In this document: positions 17,468 through 26,855 of the stretch, in pieces | Layout of the letters: each line of letters starts with the position of its first letter | Numbering within the stretch: position 1 is the stretch's first letter | Position numbers and translations under genes: made by a program | DNA from: Profundicola sp048268105 | GTDB lineage: Bacteria; Bacteroidota; Bacteroidia; Flavobacteriales; Weeksellaceae | Length of the DNA: 64,000 nucleotides | Assembly (NCBI GenBank): GCA_048268105.1 | Contig: JBLWWH010000003.1 | Location: forward strand, 115,952-179,951 | Direction of reading: 5' to 3' | The notes under the pieces: generated by a model | Told to the model about the DNA's origin: nothing | Seen by the model: the letters and a program-made list of their open reading frames with translations, nothing else | Database searches by the model: none

Positions 17468-18880
17468 ATGCGTAGAAAAAGACCGCCATTAATTATAGAA
17501 AATATAAAATTAACCACAGCTGGTGCTAAAGGAGCAGCTATTGGTAAAACCGTAGAAGGAAAAACTGTCTTCGTTAGAAACGCCGTTCCAGGTGATACGG
17601 TAAACATTAGAGTGACCAAAAGAAATAAACGTTTTTTTGAAGGAATTGTTACCGAGGTTTTAGAAGAATCACCGCATAGAATTCAACCAGAATGTCAACA
17701 TTTTGGCGTTTGTGGAGGTTGTAAATGGCAAAATATGGGCTATGATACCCAGTTGTTCTACAAAGAAAAAGAGGTGAAGGATAACTTAGAGCGTATTGGT
17801 AAAATCAATGTAGATCAATGCTTGCCTATCATGGGGTCGAAAGAGATTTTCTTTTATAGAAATAAACTAGAGTTTTCATTCTCAAATCAACGCTGGATAA
17901 CAGAAGAGGAGATGAAAGAGAATGAGGTAATCGAAGATAGAAATGCCTTAGGATTTCACATTCCAGGACGTTGGAGTAAGATTTTAGATATTAAGAAATG
18001 TTGGTTACAAGAAGATCCTTCGAATGCGATTCGTTTAGAAGTAAAGAAATTTGCAGATGAGCATGATTATGAGTTTTTTGATCCGGTTGAACAAGCTGGG
18101 TTTTTAAGGACTTTAATGATTCGTACAACAACTACGGGACAAGTGATGGTGTTGATTCAGTTCTTTAAAGAAAATGAGGAGCAAAGAAATCAATTGTTAG
18201 AGCACCTAAAACAAACTTTCCCGCAGATTACAAGTTTATTATACGCCATCAATCCAAAAGGCAATGACTCTGTTTATGATTTAGACATTCAAACCTATGC
18301 GAGCCAGGATTTTATCATGGAAGAAATGGAAGGTCTTAATTTTAAGATTGGACCTAAGAGTTTTTACCAAACCAATCCCAAACAAGCTTACGAACTTTAT
18401 AAGGTAGCGAGAGATTTCGCTAATCTATCTGGGGATGAACTGGTGTATGATTTATATACAGGAACCGGAACTATTGCTCAATTTGTTTCTAAAAAAGCAC
18501 AAAAAGTAATTGGTGTTGAGTCTGTGCAAGAAGCTATTGATGCGGCCCAGGAAAACGCTATATTTAATAACATCGACAACTGCGAATTCCTTTGCGGTGA
18601 TATGAAAGATGTCTTAAATGATGATTTTGTGACGAGATATGGTCAACCGGATGTAATTATTACCGATCCTCCAAGAAATGGAATGCACCCTAAAGTGGTT
18701 GAGAACATCTTGAAAATCGCTCCAGAAAAAGTGGTTTATGTAAGTTGTAATTCAGCCACTCAGGCAAGGGATTTAAATCTGATGAAGGGTGATTATGATA
18801 TAGTTAAAATTCAACCGGTAGATATGTTCCCACAAACATATCATGTTGAGAATGTAGTGCTAATGCAACGAAAATCGTAA
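17468..18880 (+). CDS. rlmD: 23S rRNA (uracil-C5)-methyltransferase, RlmD/RumA type
   Basis: A 470-residue SAM-dependent RNA methyltransferase. An N-terminal TRAM domain (about 10-70) is followed by an iron-sulfur motif with Cys76, Cys82 and Cys85 (CQHFGVCGGC) and a further Cys near 178. The catalytic Rossmann domain has LYTGTGTIAQF, DPPRNGMHP and the nucleophile Cys427 in YVSCN. This is the architecture of RlmD, which methylates U1939 (E. coli numbering) in 23S rRNA; RlmCD-type dual specificity cannot be excluded. It starts 1 nt after nadE and is followed by two small envelope genes. Confidence 0.9.
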   Translation: MRRKRPPLIIENIKLTTAGAKGAAIGKTVEGKTVFVRNAVPGDTVNIRVTKRNKRFFEGIVTEVLEESPHRIQPECQHFGVCGGCKWQNMGYDTQLFYKEKEVKDNLERIGKINVDQCLPIMGSKEIFFYRNKLEFSFSNQRWITEEEMKENEVIEDRNALGFHIPGRWSKILDIKKCWLQEDPSNAIRLEVKKFADEHDYEFFDPVEQAGFLRTLMIRTTTTGQVMVLIQFFKENEEQRNQLLEHLKQTFPQITSLLYAINPKGNDSVYDLDIQTYASQDFIMEEMEGLNFKIGPKSFYQTNPKQAYELYKVARDFANLSGDELVYDLYTGTGTIAQFVSKKAQKVIGVESVQEAIDAAQENAIFNNIDNCEFLCGDMKDVLNDDFVTRYGQPDVIITDPPRNGMHPKVVENILKIAPEKVVYVSCNSATQARDLNLMKGDYDIVKIQPVDMFPQTYHVENVVLMQRKS

Positions 18881-18889
18881 CTTTCTCCA

Positions 18890-19369
18890 ATGAAATATTT
18901 CATTTTCATACTATTTGTTTTAACTCTTTTAGCCTCTTGCGAAGAGGATGATATTTGCTTAGAGGGAAAAACACCCCAATTGTATCTTAAGTTCCAAAAC
19001 CAATCACCCGCAACAGAAGGTAGAATGGATTCTTTGATTGTTTATAGAAAAGAAGCCAATGGAAATTTTGAAATGGTTTTAGCAAAAGCTCAATTAAATG
19101 CGATTGATTCGACTAAAGTTTCCCTAAGAATTGATGAGGTGAATCAAACAGAGTTGATTTTGACAACGAGAAGAAATGAACCTGCTTTGTATGATACGTT
19201 AAGAATTAACTATGATAGAAATGTGGTGTATGGCTCTAAAGCTTGTGGTTACAAGGTAAATTACATTCAAGCAGAATATAATATAACACAACAATTTTTT
19301 GTTGATAAAGAAGAATTAGATACGAATATAACCAATGAAGAAGCTCCTCATTTATTGCTTTATTATTAG
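18890..19369 (+). CDS. DUF6452-like lipoprotein
   Basis: A 159-residue lipoprotein with lipobox LASC (Cys17) followed by an acidic EEDDICLEG. The conserved region includes TPQLYLKF, the central LRINYDRNVVYGSKACGYK and a late QQFFVDKEELDTNI. The pattern fits the DUF6452 family of Bacteroidota, whose function is unknown. It lies between rlmD and a DUF6048-like gene, an arrangement I recall from other Flavobacteria. Its last 35 nt overlap the next gene, which suggests translational coupling and a joint role at the envelope. Confidence 0.65.
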   Translation: MKYFIFILFVLTLLASCEEDDICLEGKTPQLYLKFQNQSPATEGRMDSLIVYRKEANGNFEMVLAKAQLNAIDSTKVSLRIDEVNQTELILTTRRNEPALYDTLRINYDRNVVYGSKACGYKVNYIQAEYNITQQFFVDKEELDTNITNEEAPHLLLYY

Positions 19370-19985
19370 TCCTTTTTGGCTATTGGCACAAGTAGATTCT
19401 ACCCAAGTAAAATCCAATCAACAGAGCGTTTTGGTGGGTGTGGATTTATTTAATCCAATTATAAGTGCATTTTCTGATAAAAAGGGATTTGAAGCTATGC
19501 TCGCCGTTCCGATCAAAAAACGTTGGAATATTGTGGCGGAGGTAGGTTACGAGCAAAATCATTTTGACAATAACAATTGGGATGTTGATGCTAAAGGTGT
19601 TTATGCAAGAGCTGGTGTGAATTGGTTTGTTTCTCAGGATAATACAAATCCCAATATGGGCTATTATTTTGGAGGACGAATTGGTTTTTCTCCTTTTCAG
19701 CAAACTATCAACAAATATGTAATTCAAGGTGTGGACATGCCTAATGTAGAAGGCAGTTTGCCACAACATAATGCTTCGGCGGCTTGGTTAGAGCCATTAG
19801 CAGGTGGAAGAGTTCAGGTGTTCAAAACGCCGTTTTACGTGGATGCTAATGTTAGGCTTAAAATCAAATTATTCGACACCAATGAGGAGGATTTAACGCC
19901 TTTGATTATACCAGGATTCGGAACGAATAACAATGGTTTGAATTTTGGGGTAAACTGGAGCTTGGGTTATGTTTTTTCTTTTTAA
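19335..19985 (+). CDS. DUF6048-like outer-membrane protein
   Basis: A 216-residue protein with a cleavable signal peptide (FIISPFWLLAQ) and then amphipathic strands: VLVGVDLFNPI, WNIVAEVGYEQNHF, YYFGGRIGFSPF, FYVDANVRLKIK and a C-terminal NWSLGYVFSF. It ends in Phe, as outer-membrane barrels often do. The arrangement matches the DUF6048 family, unknown in function. It overlaps the DUF6452-like lipoprotein gene by 35 nt. A lipoprotein plus barrel pair is the likely unit. Confidence 0.65.
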   Translation: MKKLLIYCFIISPFWLLAQVDSTQVKSNQQSVLVGVDLFNPIISAFSDKKGFEAMLAVPIKKRWNIVAEVGYEQNHFDNNNWDVDAKGVYARAGVNWFVSQDNTNPNMGYYFGGRIGFSPFQQTINKYVIQGVDMPNVEGSLPQHNASAAWLEPLAGGRVQVFKTPFYVDANVRLKIKLFDTNEEDLTPLIIPGFGTNNNGLNFGVNWSLGYVFSF

Positions 19986-20010
19986 TAATATCTTATAAAT
20001 CAATCATATC

Positions 20011-20598
20011 ATGAAAATAATTGGACTTACAGGAGGAATCGGATCGGGAAAGAGTAGTGTTGGAAACCTTCTTGAGCATAAAAATATTCCTCTTTATTAT
20101 TCTGATCTTCGGGCTCATGAAATTATGAATGAATCTGAAAAAATCGTTCATACGCTCAAGGGGCTTTATGGGGACGATATATATGTTAAAGGTAAATTAG
20201 ATCGTGAGAAGCTAGGAAGGATAGTTTTTGCCGATCAACAAAAATTAGCTGCCTTGAACGAATTAGTGCATCCAGAAGTTTTTGCTGATTTCGATACATG
20301 GAAAAAAGAACAAAATTCGGATTTTATCATCAAGGAAGCTGCAATTTTATTTGAGTCAGGATCATACAAAGATTGTGATATTGTAGTAACAGTCTCAGCT
20401 CCTTTAGAGACAAGAATTATCCGCACGATGGCGAGAGATAATAAATCTAGAGATGAGGTGATGGATAGGATTTCAAAACAATGGACAGACGAACAAAGAG
20501 AGGCTAAAGCTGACTATATTATTAAGAATGATAGTAGCTTCTTGGATTTAGAAAGAGAGGTTGAACAGTTTTATTATTGGTTGCAAAATACTAAATAA
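20011..20598 (+). CDS. coaE: dephospho-CoA kinase
   Basis: A 195-residue P-loop kinase that phosphorylates the ribose 3'-OH of dephospho-CoA to give coenzyme A. The Walker A motif GGIGSGKSS is at 8-16, followed by YYSDLRAHEIM, the core LVHPEVFADF (CoaE-specific HP) and a lid region with RDNKSRDEVMDRISKQ. Length is standard. It is separated by 25 bp from the upstream DUF6048 gene and by 33 bp from the histidine kinase gene. Confidence 0.95.
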   Translation: MKIIGLTGGIGSGKSSVGNLLEHKNIPLYYSDLRAHEIMNESEKIVHTLKGLYGDDIYVKGKLDREKLGRIVFADQQKLAALNELVHPEVFADFDTWKKEQNSDFIIKEAAILFESGSYKDCDIVVTVSAPLETRIIRTMARDNKSRDEVMDRISKQWTDEQREAKADYIIKNDSSFLDLEREVEQFYYWLQNTK

Positions 20599-20631
20599 GT
20601 TTAAACAAAACGTATAAATTAAATACAACAT

Positions 20632-22179
20632 TTGAAAGCAAAATTTTTCAAAATATTAATCTTGTTGATGACTTTCTCCATTATTGGACTGATTGTCGTT
20701 CAACTTTATTGGCTCAACCAAGCTTTTCGTCAAGGAGAAAATGAATTCAATTCTCGCGTGATGAAAGCCATGGACGAGACGGTTCAATTTGTGAATCAAA
20801 ATGAGTTAAATCAATATTATAAATTGTTTAATGAGACACGTAAAACAATGAAGGATAGCGTGAACGCACCCCAAGTTATTACGTCTCAAATAGAAAGTGA
20901 CTCTGCCAATGTGAAGTATGTTTACCTGACGCGTTATATGATGGATAAAATTGTTCTGCCAGTTTCGGGTATTTACGACGATTCATTGAATGTAACTGAA
21001 ATGTACTCTGCCGAGCGTGCGATAAAATTGAAGAAAGATAGCAGTCTACAGCATTTTCAGCCTATTGATGTCAACTTAGAAGCGGAGTTTAAGGATGCGA
21101 ATTATACCTTGGAAAGATTTGCTCGATTTGATGCTGGAAATAAACCTATTTCGAGAAGAATTGATTTAAATAAATTAGATTCCTTATTTAAGAGTAAACT
21201 TAAAAAATGGCATATTGAAACGCCTGTCGAATTAGCTGTTACTAATGAGGACTCACTTACGCCTGCTATCAAAACACAAGGATTTATACAAACCAACCAA
21301 AATTATATAACGCCCTTATTTTATCACAAAGACGATAAGCCGAGTTATTATTTATCGGTTTACTTGCCTTCTAAAAAGAAAACGATTTTTTCAAATATTT
21401 CAGCTCTCTTTGCGGTAACAATATTATTCACTTTAATCATTCTAGGGATTTATGCTACTTCTCTTTGGGCGATGTTGAGACAACGTCAGATTTCTCAATT
21501 GAAGACGGATTTTATGAATAATATGACCCATGAGTTCAAAACACCATTGGCTACAATTTCTGTTGCAACTGATGCGCTGAAAAGTAAAATGATTTCTGGC
21601 GATCCTGAGAAAGTTAAGCATTATGCCAACGTAATAAAGCAAGAAAATAAACGAATGAACCATCAAGTTGAAATGGTTTTGCGCATGTCTCAATTCGAAA
21701 GAAATGAAATAAGTCTAGAAAAATCTATCGTTAATGTTAATGATTTGGTAAAACAGAGCGTGGAATCCATTAGATTGATAGTAGAAAATAGGAATGGCAC
21801 AATCTTTGAAAATTATAAAGCCGAAAGGGATGAGTTGTCAGCGGACAGCTTACATTTAGGAAATATTATTTTAAATGTGTTAGAAAACGCAAATAAATAT
21901 TCTCCCGATAGCCCTCAAATCAATGTTGAAACATATAACGTAAATAATAATTTTGTTATAAAAATAGCCGACAAAGGTATTGGAATGAGCAAAGCAGTTT
22001 TGGGTAAAGTGTTTGATAAATTTTACCGAGAAGAAACAGGTAATGTTCACAATGTTAAAGGACATGGACTAGGTTTAGCTTATGTTAAGTATATTGTCGA
22101 GTTACACGGTGGAGAGATTGATGTTGAAAGTGAAAAAGGTAATGGTAGTACCTTCTATTTAAAATTACCAATAAAATAA
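20632..22179 (+). CDS. membrane sensor histidine kinase
   Basis: A 515-residue sensor kinase. There is one N-terminal membrane helix (about 8-28), a periplasmic domain of roughly 225 residues without recognised signature, and a second helix (about 257-281). The HisKA domain carries phospho-acceptor His300 in MTHEFKTPL, and the HATPase domain has LENANKYS (N box), DKGIGM (G1) and GHGLGL (G2). The start is TTG (20632-20634); no in-frame ATG lies close upstream. The response regulator follows after 4 nt, so they form a two-component pair. The stimulus is unknown; the layout is like RprX-type sensors of Bacteroidota. Confidence 0.85.
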   Translation: MKAKFFKILILLMTFSIIGLIVVQLYWLNQAFRQGENEFNSRVMKAMDETVQFVNQNELNQYYKLFNETRKTMKDSVNAPQVITSQIESDSANVKYVYLTRYMMDKIVLPVSGIYDDSLNVTEMYSAERAIKLKKDSSLQHFQPIDVNLEAEFKDANYTLERFARFDAGNKPISRRIDLNKLDSLFKSKLKKWHIETPVELAVTNEDSLTPAIKTQGFIQTNQNYITPLFYHKDDKPSYYLSVYLPSKKKTIFSNISALFAVTILFTLIILGIYATSLWAMLRQRQISQLKTDFMNNMTHEFKTPLATISVATDALKSKMISGDPEKVKHYANVIKQENKRMNHQVEMVLRMSQFERNEISLEKSIVNVNDLVKQSVESIRLIVENRNGTIFENYKAERDELSADSLHLGNIILNVLENANKYSPDSPQINVETYNVNNNFVIKIADKGIGMSKAVLGKVFDKFYREETGNVHNVKGHGLGLAYVKYIVELHGGEIDVESEKGNGSTFYLKLPIK

Positions 22180-22183
22180 GATT

Positions 22184-22897
22184 ATGGCTGAAAATATAAA
22201 ATTACTTTTGGTGGAAGACGATCCAAGTTTTGGAACGGTTCTTAAAGATTACTTACAAATTAACGAGTATGATGTTACCCACGCTATTGATGGCGAAGAG
22301 GGTTGGGCTAAATTCAAAAGTGATAAATTCAATCTTGTTATTTTAGACGTTATGATGCCTAAAAAAGATGGATTTACATTAGCCAAAGAAATCAAAGAAG
22401 TTAATTCAGAAATTCCTATTATTTTCTTGACCGCTAAGAATATGCGCGAGGATGTTTTGAAAGGATACAAGTTGGGGGCTGATGATTATATCACTAAGCC
22501 TTTTGACTCAGAGGTTCTTTTGTATAAAATTAAAGCGATTATTCAAAGAAATGGTATCAACGATGAGCGATTCAATCAAGATGAATTCAAGATTGCTAAC
22601 TTTGAGTTCAATGCTAAATTGAGACAGTTAAACATTAGCGGAAATCATTACAAACTCTCGCCTAAAGAGAATGAATTGTTGCGTATGCTATGTGTTTACA
22701 AAAATGATTTGATGCCAAGAGAAATTGCCTTAACTCGAATTTGGAATGAAGATAACTACTTTACTTCTCGAAGTATGGATGTTTATATCGCCAAACTAAG
22801 AAAGTACCTAAAAGATGATCCAGATGTGGAAATCGTGAATATTCACGGAGAAGGATTCAGATTGGTGGCTGAAGGTGATGAGAATACTGAAGACTAA
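22184..22897 (+). CDS. OmpR-family DNA-binding response regulator
   Basis: A 237-residue regulator with an N-terminal receiver domain (acidic pocket EDD at 11-13, phospho-acceptor Asp55 in VILDVMMP, Lys in ITKPFD near 105). A C-terminal winged-helix DNA-binding domain follows, with KLSPKENELLRML and TSRSMDVYIAKLRKYL. It is the cognate partner of the kinase encoded 4 nt upstream and resembles the RprY-like regulators of Bacteroidota. Targets are not evident. A strong terminator follows. Confidence 0.9.
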   Translation: MAENIKLLLVEDDPSFGTVLKDYLQINEYDVTHAIDGEEGWAKFKSDKFNLVILDVMMPKKDGFTLAKEIKEVNSEIPIIFLTAKNMREDVLKGYKLGADDYITKPFDSEVLLYKIKAIIQRNGINDERFNQDEFKIANFEFNAKLRQLNISGNHYKLSPKENELLRMLCVYKNDLMPREIALTRIWNEDNYFTSRSMDVYIAKLRKYLKDDPDVEIVNIHGEGFRLVAEGDENTED

Positions 22898-22920
22898 AGA
22901 AATTTAATATAAAATATAGG

Positions 22921-22955
22921 AAGCTCTATGAATTTATTTTCACGGAGCTTTTTTT
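22921..22955 (+). terminator. intrinsic terminator after the two-component system
   Basis: AAGCTCTATGAA (22921-22932) pairs with TTCACGGAGCTT (22939-22950) with one mismatch and one wobble. A 6-nt loop lies between them and a T-run follows. Confidence 0.8.
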
Positions 22956-22967
22956 CTTATCTTAACT

Positions 22968-25766
22968 TTAATATTTGCCTCTTTGCCAATAGTCAATTAC
23001 TTTCCCTAAATCCAAATTCAGCATAAAACGAATTCTATCATGATAAGCTCCTAAGGTCGGTTCGAAACCTAGACTTGATTGAATCGGGAGGTAGATCTCT
23101 AGGAAATCAGGAATAACACGCACTCGAAGTCCACTGTCATAAGCAAATTTTGTCGGTTGTAACTTGTTTTTATAAACACCCATATCGCCATATAAATCAA
23201 AAATTTTCCAAAGTGGATATTCTAGATTCATAGCATACAAATATTGATCGGCTTGAACAAAGAAATTAGATTTAAAACCACCTTCTGCCAATACAAACTG
23301 CTGACTCAAAAGGCCACTCGTTTCTGATCTACCTAAAAGTGGGTAACTAAAGGTGTAATCCGTGATTCTATCTAAACCGAAATCGAAATAATTAGAGTTT
23401 TCTAAGCTATGATTAATAAAGCTTCCCCCAAAAATCCTAACGCCTAATCTTTTGTTTTTAGAGAATTTCCAGCGCCAATAAAACTCACCATAAATTTTAC
23501 TAAACTTATTCGACAGCTGAAAGTTAACAAAAGCTTTTGTCTCGTGAATTATCCCTGGATTCCAGTATTGATAACCTAAGTTATATAATTTGTATTCCTT
23601 TAACTCAATGTCTTCTGGAGAAGCGTCAAGCGCTAAGGCTCTATCAATATGCTGAAAATTAGTTACGATTGAACGGTTTCTAAGTGATCGAGGAGACTTA
23701 TTGAAAGTAAAATTCGTTCCTAAAGAATAGGTCTTATAAGAAAGTCCTTTATTATAATGGCGATAACCCAGACCAGCATGAAATTTGATTTTTCTAAACC
23801 ATCCTTGATTGGGATAAATATTGTAGCTCGTAGAAAAGTTTCCGGTTAAAGTAGATTCACCCGTACTATATTGAGGTTTAATTTTATAGGTCCAAATTTG
23901 TGGCAAAATGGTCTTGTTGCTAATGCTAATACCTAATTGCAACTTATCATAATTGTTCCAACCTATATCTGGGAAAAGAAAAATCTGATTGTATTTATAA
24001 GATGGATAATCCGTAACCAATCCGAATTTTAATTTTCTACGAAATAGATTTTTAGGGCGATAGTAATTATTTCTAGGATTAAAATCGGGAAAACTAATAC
24101 TATCATTCAAAACAATTAAATCATAATTATTGTTTGGAATACTCAGGCTTGTAATTTTATCCTTGGAAAGCATCCAAGTGTCATAAGTTTTAACACCATT
24201 TTCGTAAGCCGAAATCCTAAATGGTAGATCTAATTCTGTTTGATTTCTAATTTTTATTATCGTGCTATCTCCTCTTAATTTGGCATTTTTAATGGCAAAG
24301 TCTAAATTTTTTGCGTTAGGGATAAAACTATCAAAAAACCAACTGACGTCTTTATCTGAATAGGTTTTGAAGTAGTTCTCGAAGCTTTCAGCAGTGATAG
24401 GCGTACAGCAATGCTCCTCGATTATTTTTTGTAAAATAAAGTGAAAATTATCTTCACCCAAATAGGTAGAGAAATTCTCAAACGCCAATCCTGTCTTGAA
24501 ATAGCTTACATTTTTTTGGTTGAGGTTACTTAGCTCATCAAAAGGTGTGTTAATCGCTTGATCAAGATTTTCTGTAAGAAACATTTGATAAAAAATCCTC
24601 GAGCGCTCGGTCATTTTTAGTTTAGAAACTTCGAACATCTTGAGTGGACGAAAATTAAATAATCGAATATCATCACTCACTTTTCCGCTCAGTAGTAAAT
24701 CTGGATATTTTTGTTCAATATATTTCATTTGAAGATAAGCCTTAATCCCATTTCTAATCCAATGGTCATTTCGCATATCAACAATGATATTTTTGTCGGC
24801 ATAAGCGGAAGTTAGCTGCGCAATCATTTCTAAATTTAATCGCGTGTCGGTATCAAAAATTTGATATTTTCCAATCAAGGGAATATCAATATCCTGAACT
24901 CCATCAAACTTATGTTTAGCATAGGACTTTTTAGAAATAAACAAAGGTTCTTTTAAACCTCCTAACGTATTTTTTAAAAAAGCTAACTCCTCAGTGATAA
25001 CAGGTTTTAATCTCGACATATCTGCCGAATCCATATCAAACCCGAAAATTACATCACCATGTGCTGTAGATATAGTTTCAACAACTTCGGACGAAACAAC
25101 GGCAAGTTGAAAGAAATCTAATTTATCGCCCACAAAATAATGAGGTCGAATTTCTTTCAAGTCTGTATAAACCTCAAAATTATCTGGAATCTTGGTATGC
25201 AATTCATAATGCGTATGATTTCCAGAGAGAGATTCAAAGTCCTTGTAGTGCTGTATAATAATATGATCATCTTTTTTGACTCCTGGTTGTAAAAAGAAAT
25301 ATTTCAATAACAAACTACCTTCTTCTTTCAAGCCATAATTGGTGATCTTAGCATGTGGTAGATGAATTGAATAATCAGCTTTAAACCTAAGCCTTTTTTG
25401 GCCTTTGGGAACAATTAATTTAATGATTTCATTGTCCACATAGGTGTAAGGAATTCGCTTATTATTTTCATCTAAGAAGCGAAGATCTTCTATCCAGCCC
25501 CTTTCAGAAATGGGAGCAAAATACAAGTCGTCATTTCGATTTCCTAACTTGGTCTTCGCCAAGGTTGTGTTCTTATCTTTATAAGCATTGGCCCAAGCAT
25601 ATAAAAAATACTCATTGCTGCTAGAGTTGGGAATCACATCAAAGCGCTGCTGTACATCTACGATTGGCGAAAATCCTTCGTAGCTAAAATGAATATCTAT
25701 ACTGTCCGACTGTGCCGAAAGTAGAACTAAATTCAAGAAAAATAATAAGATTAAAGCCTTTTTCAT
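22968..25766 (-). CDS. M1-peptidase-like protein lacking the zinc site, with predicted C-terminal outer-membrane barrel
   Basis: A 932-residue exported protein with signal peptide (LVLLSAQ). The N-terminal 500 residues resemble the beta-domain plus thermolysin-like layout of M1 aminopeptidases. Where the HExxH helix should be there is LEMIAQ (312-317), and where the third zinc ligand (Glu of NEG) should be there is WIRNG (336-340). So the metal ligands look lost and the protein is probably not a peptidase. From about residue 585 the sequence changes to many aromatic-flanked beta strands (LKFGLVTDY, YNIYPNQGWF, GLGYRHY), consistent with an outer-membrane barrel. Length is typical for related Flavobacterial proteins as I recall them. 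It is a single gene with convergent and divergent neighbours. Confidence 0.65.
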   Translation of the reverse strand: MKKALILLFFLNLVLLSAQSDSIDIHFSYEGFSPIVDVQQRFDVIPNSSSNEYFLYAWANAYKDKNTTLAKTKLGNRNDDLYFAPISERGWIEDLRFLDENNKRIPYTYVDNEIIKLIVPKGQKRLRFKADYSIHLPHAKITNYGLKEEGSLLLKYFFLQPGVKKDDHIIIQHYKDFESLSGNHTHYELHTKIPDNFEVYTDLKEIRPHYFVGDKLDFFQLAVVSSEVVETISTAHGDVIFGFDMDSADMSRLKPVITEELAFLKNTLGGLKEPLFISKKSYAKHKFDGVQDIDIPLIGKYQIFDTDTRLNLEMIAQLTSAYADKNIIVDMRNDHWIRNGIKAYLQMKYIEQKYPDLLLSGKVSDDIRLFNFRPLKMFEVSKLKMTERSRIFYQMFLTENLDQAINTPFDELSNLNQKNVSYFKTGLAFENFSTYLGEDNFHFILQKIIEEHCCTPITAESFENYFKTYSDKDVSWFFDSFIPNAKNLDFAIKNAKLRGDSTIIKIRNQTELDLPFRISAYENGVKTYDTWMLSKDKITSLSIPNNNYDLIVLNDSISFPDFNPRNNYYRPKNLFRRKLKFGLVTDYPSYKYNQIFLFPDIGWNNYDKLQLGISISNKTILPQIWTYKIKPQYSTGESTLTGNFSTSYNIYPNQGWFRKIKFHAGLGYRHYNKGLSYKTYSLGTNFTFNKSPRSLRNRSIVTNFQHIDRALALDASPEDIELKEYKLYNLGYQYWNPGIIHETKAFVNFQLSNKFSKIYGEFYWRWKFSKNKRLGVRIFGGSFINHSLENSNYFDFGLDRITDYTFSYPLLGRSETSGLLSQQFVLAEGGFKSNFFVQADQYLYAMNLEYPLWKIFDLYGDMGVYKNKLQPTKFAYDSGLRVRVIPDFLEIYLPIQSSLGFEPTLGAYHDRIRFMLNLDLGKVIDYWQRGKY

Positions 25767-25851
25767 ATTTCAACTTCCAATATTAAGAAAATATCTTTCA
25801 AGCTGATAATACATTGGCTTAAAATTTGAATTAATTAAAAAAAAAGTCATC

Positions 25852-26301
25852 ATGAAAAATGTATTGCTAATGATGGGGCTTTTACTTCTAATGGTTTCAT
25901 GTAGCAAAGAAAGTAATAAAGTTGTTGTTGTGGATAGGTTTAGCGCTAATCAAGTTAGTCAGATGGACCTAGAAAGGCATAATGCAGAGAGAATATTGAA
26001 TTGGGTAGGAACTTATTATGGAATACTACCTTGTGCAAGTTGTCCTGGAATTGAGACAACATTAGAATTAAAATCTGATCAAACTTTTGAATTGAAAACT
26101 ATATATCAAGATACCAACATAAAACCAATTGTAGAAAAAGGTAATTTTGATTGGCATAAAATAGGAAATCAGGTAACTCTAAAAAATGATGAGGATCTTC
26201 AGTTTAAGATTGAAAAGGATCAAGTTCGTTTTTTGAAAACGGATGGAAAAGCTGTGACAGGCAATTTAGGTAAGGCATATGTGCTTAAAAAGAAACAATA
26301 A
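25852..26301 (+). CDS. NlpE-like lipoprotein
   Basis: A 149-residue lipoprotein (lipobox MVSC, Cys17). The mature domain carries WVGTYYGILPCASCPGIET with a CxxC pair, then LELKSDQTFELKTIYQ. This is the N-terminal domain pattern of NlpE (copper homeostasis/adhesion lipoprotein), in which the CxxC cysteines can form a disulfide. It lacks the C-terminal OB domain of E. coli NlpE. A paralogue starts 13 bp downstream. No Cpx system is nearby, so the role is only suggested as envelope sensing or metal handling. Confidence 0.75.
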   Translation: MKNVLLMMGLLLLMVSCSKESNKVVVVDRFSANQVSQMDLERHNAERILNWVGTYYGILPCASCPGIETTLELKSDQTFELKTIYQDTNIKPIVEKGNFDWHKIGNQVTLKNDEDLQFKIEKDQVRFLKTDGKAVTGNLGKAYVLKKKQ

Positions 26302-26314
26302 AATATAAAAAAGA

Positions 26315-26752
26315 ATGAGAAGTTGGTTGGTTAGTTTTGCTTTAATTGGAATTCTCTTGAGTTGTAATAATAAAGCGGTGGAAACTACTGCGGTAGAAGT
26401 TGAGCAGGAGAAGGCAATTCCCAAAACGGATACAGCAGATTGGATAGGAGAGTATTTTGGAACGGTTCCTAGTTCCAAAGATATTGGCTTAGAAATGAAA
26501 TTGGTTTTGAACCCATCTAATACCTATAGTCTGCAAATTACCCATCTTCGCACCAACCCTAAGGATAACGAAGTAAATGAATTTTCAGGAGAAATCCATT
26601 GGGATGAGGATAGCACAACCATAGTTTTAAAAGAATTAGATTCCCTTTCTAATAAATTTAAAGTTAAACCAGGCAAAGTGGAGTACCTGAATCCAGATGC
26701 AACTCCAAATACGGGTACATTAGCCGAATTTTACACGCTTAAGAAGAAATAA
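26315..26752 (+). CDS. NlpE-like lipoprotein paralogue without CxxC
   Basis: A 145-residue lipoprotein (lipobox LLSC) arranged in tandem with the preceding gene. WIGEYFGTVPSSKDIGLEMKL aligns with the WVGTYYGILPCASC region of its neighbour, but both Cys are replaced. Both proteins share the overall layout: a signal peptide, a short linker, one beta-rich domain, and a final LKKK. It therefore appears to be a local duplicate that lost the redox pair. Function unknown; it could still bind or fold like NlpE. Confidence 0.65.
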   Translation: MRSWLVSFALIGILLSCNNKAVETTAVEVEQEKAIPKTDTADWIGEYFGTVPSSKDIGLEMKLVLNPSNTYSLQITHLRTNPKDNEVNEFSGEIHWDEDSTTIVLKELDSLSNKFKVKPGKVEYLNPDATPNTGTLAEFYTLKKK

Positions 26753-26855
26753 TGTTACTTAGCCAAAGATTTAAACAATCTTTGTTCATTATCGTCGTTA
26801 TTTTTTTGAATACACTACAAAAGCAATTACTTTTGCTTTAAATTTTTAATTGAAT

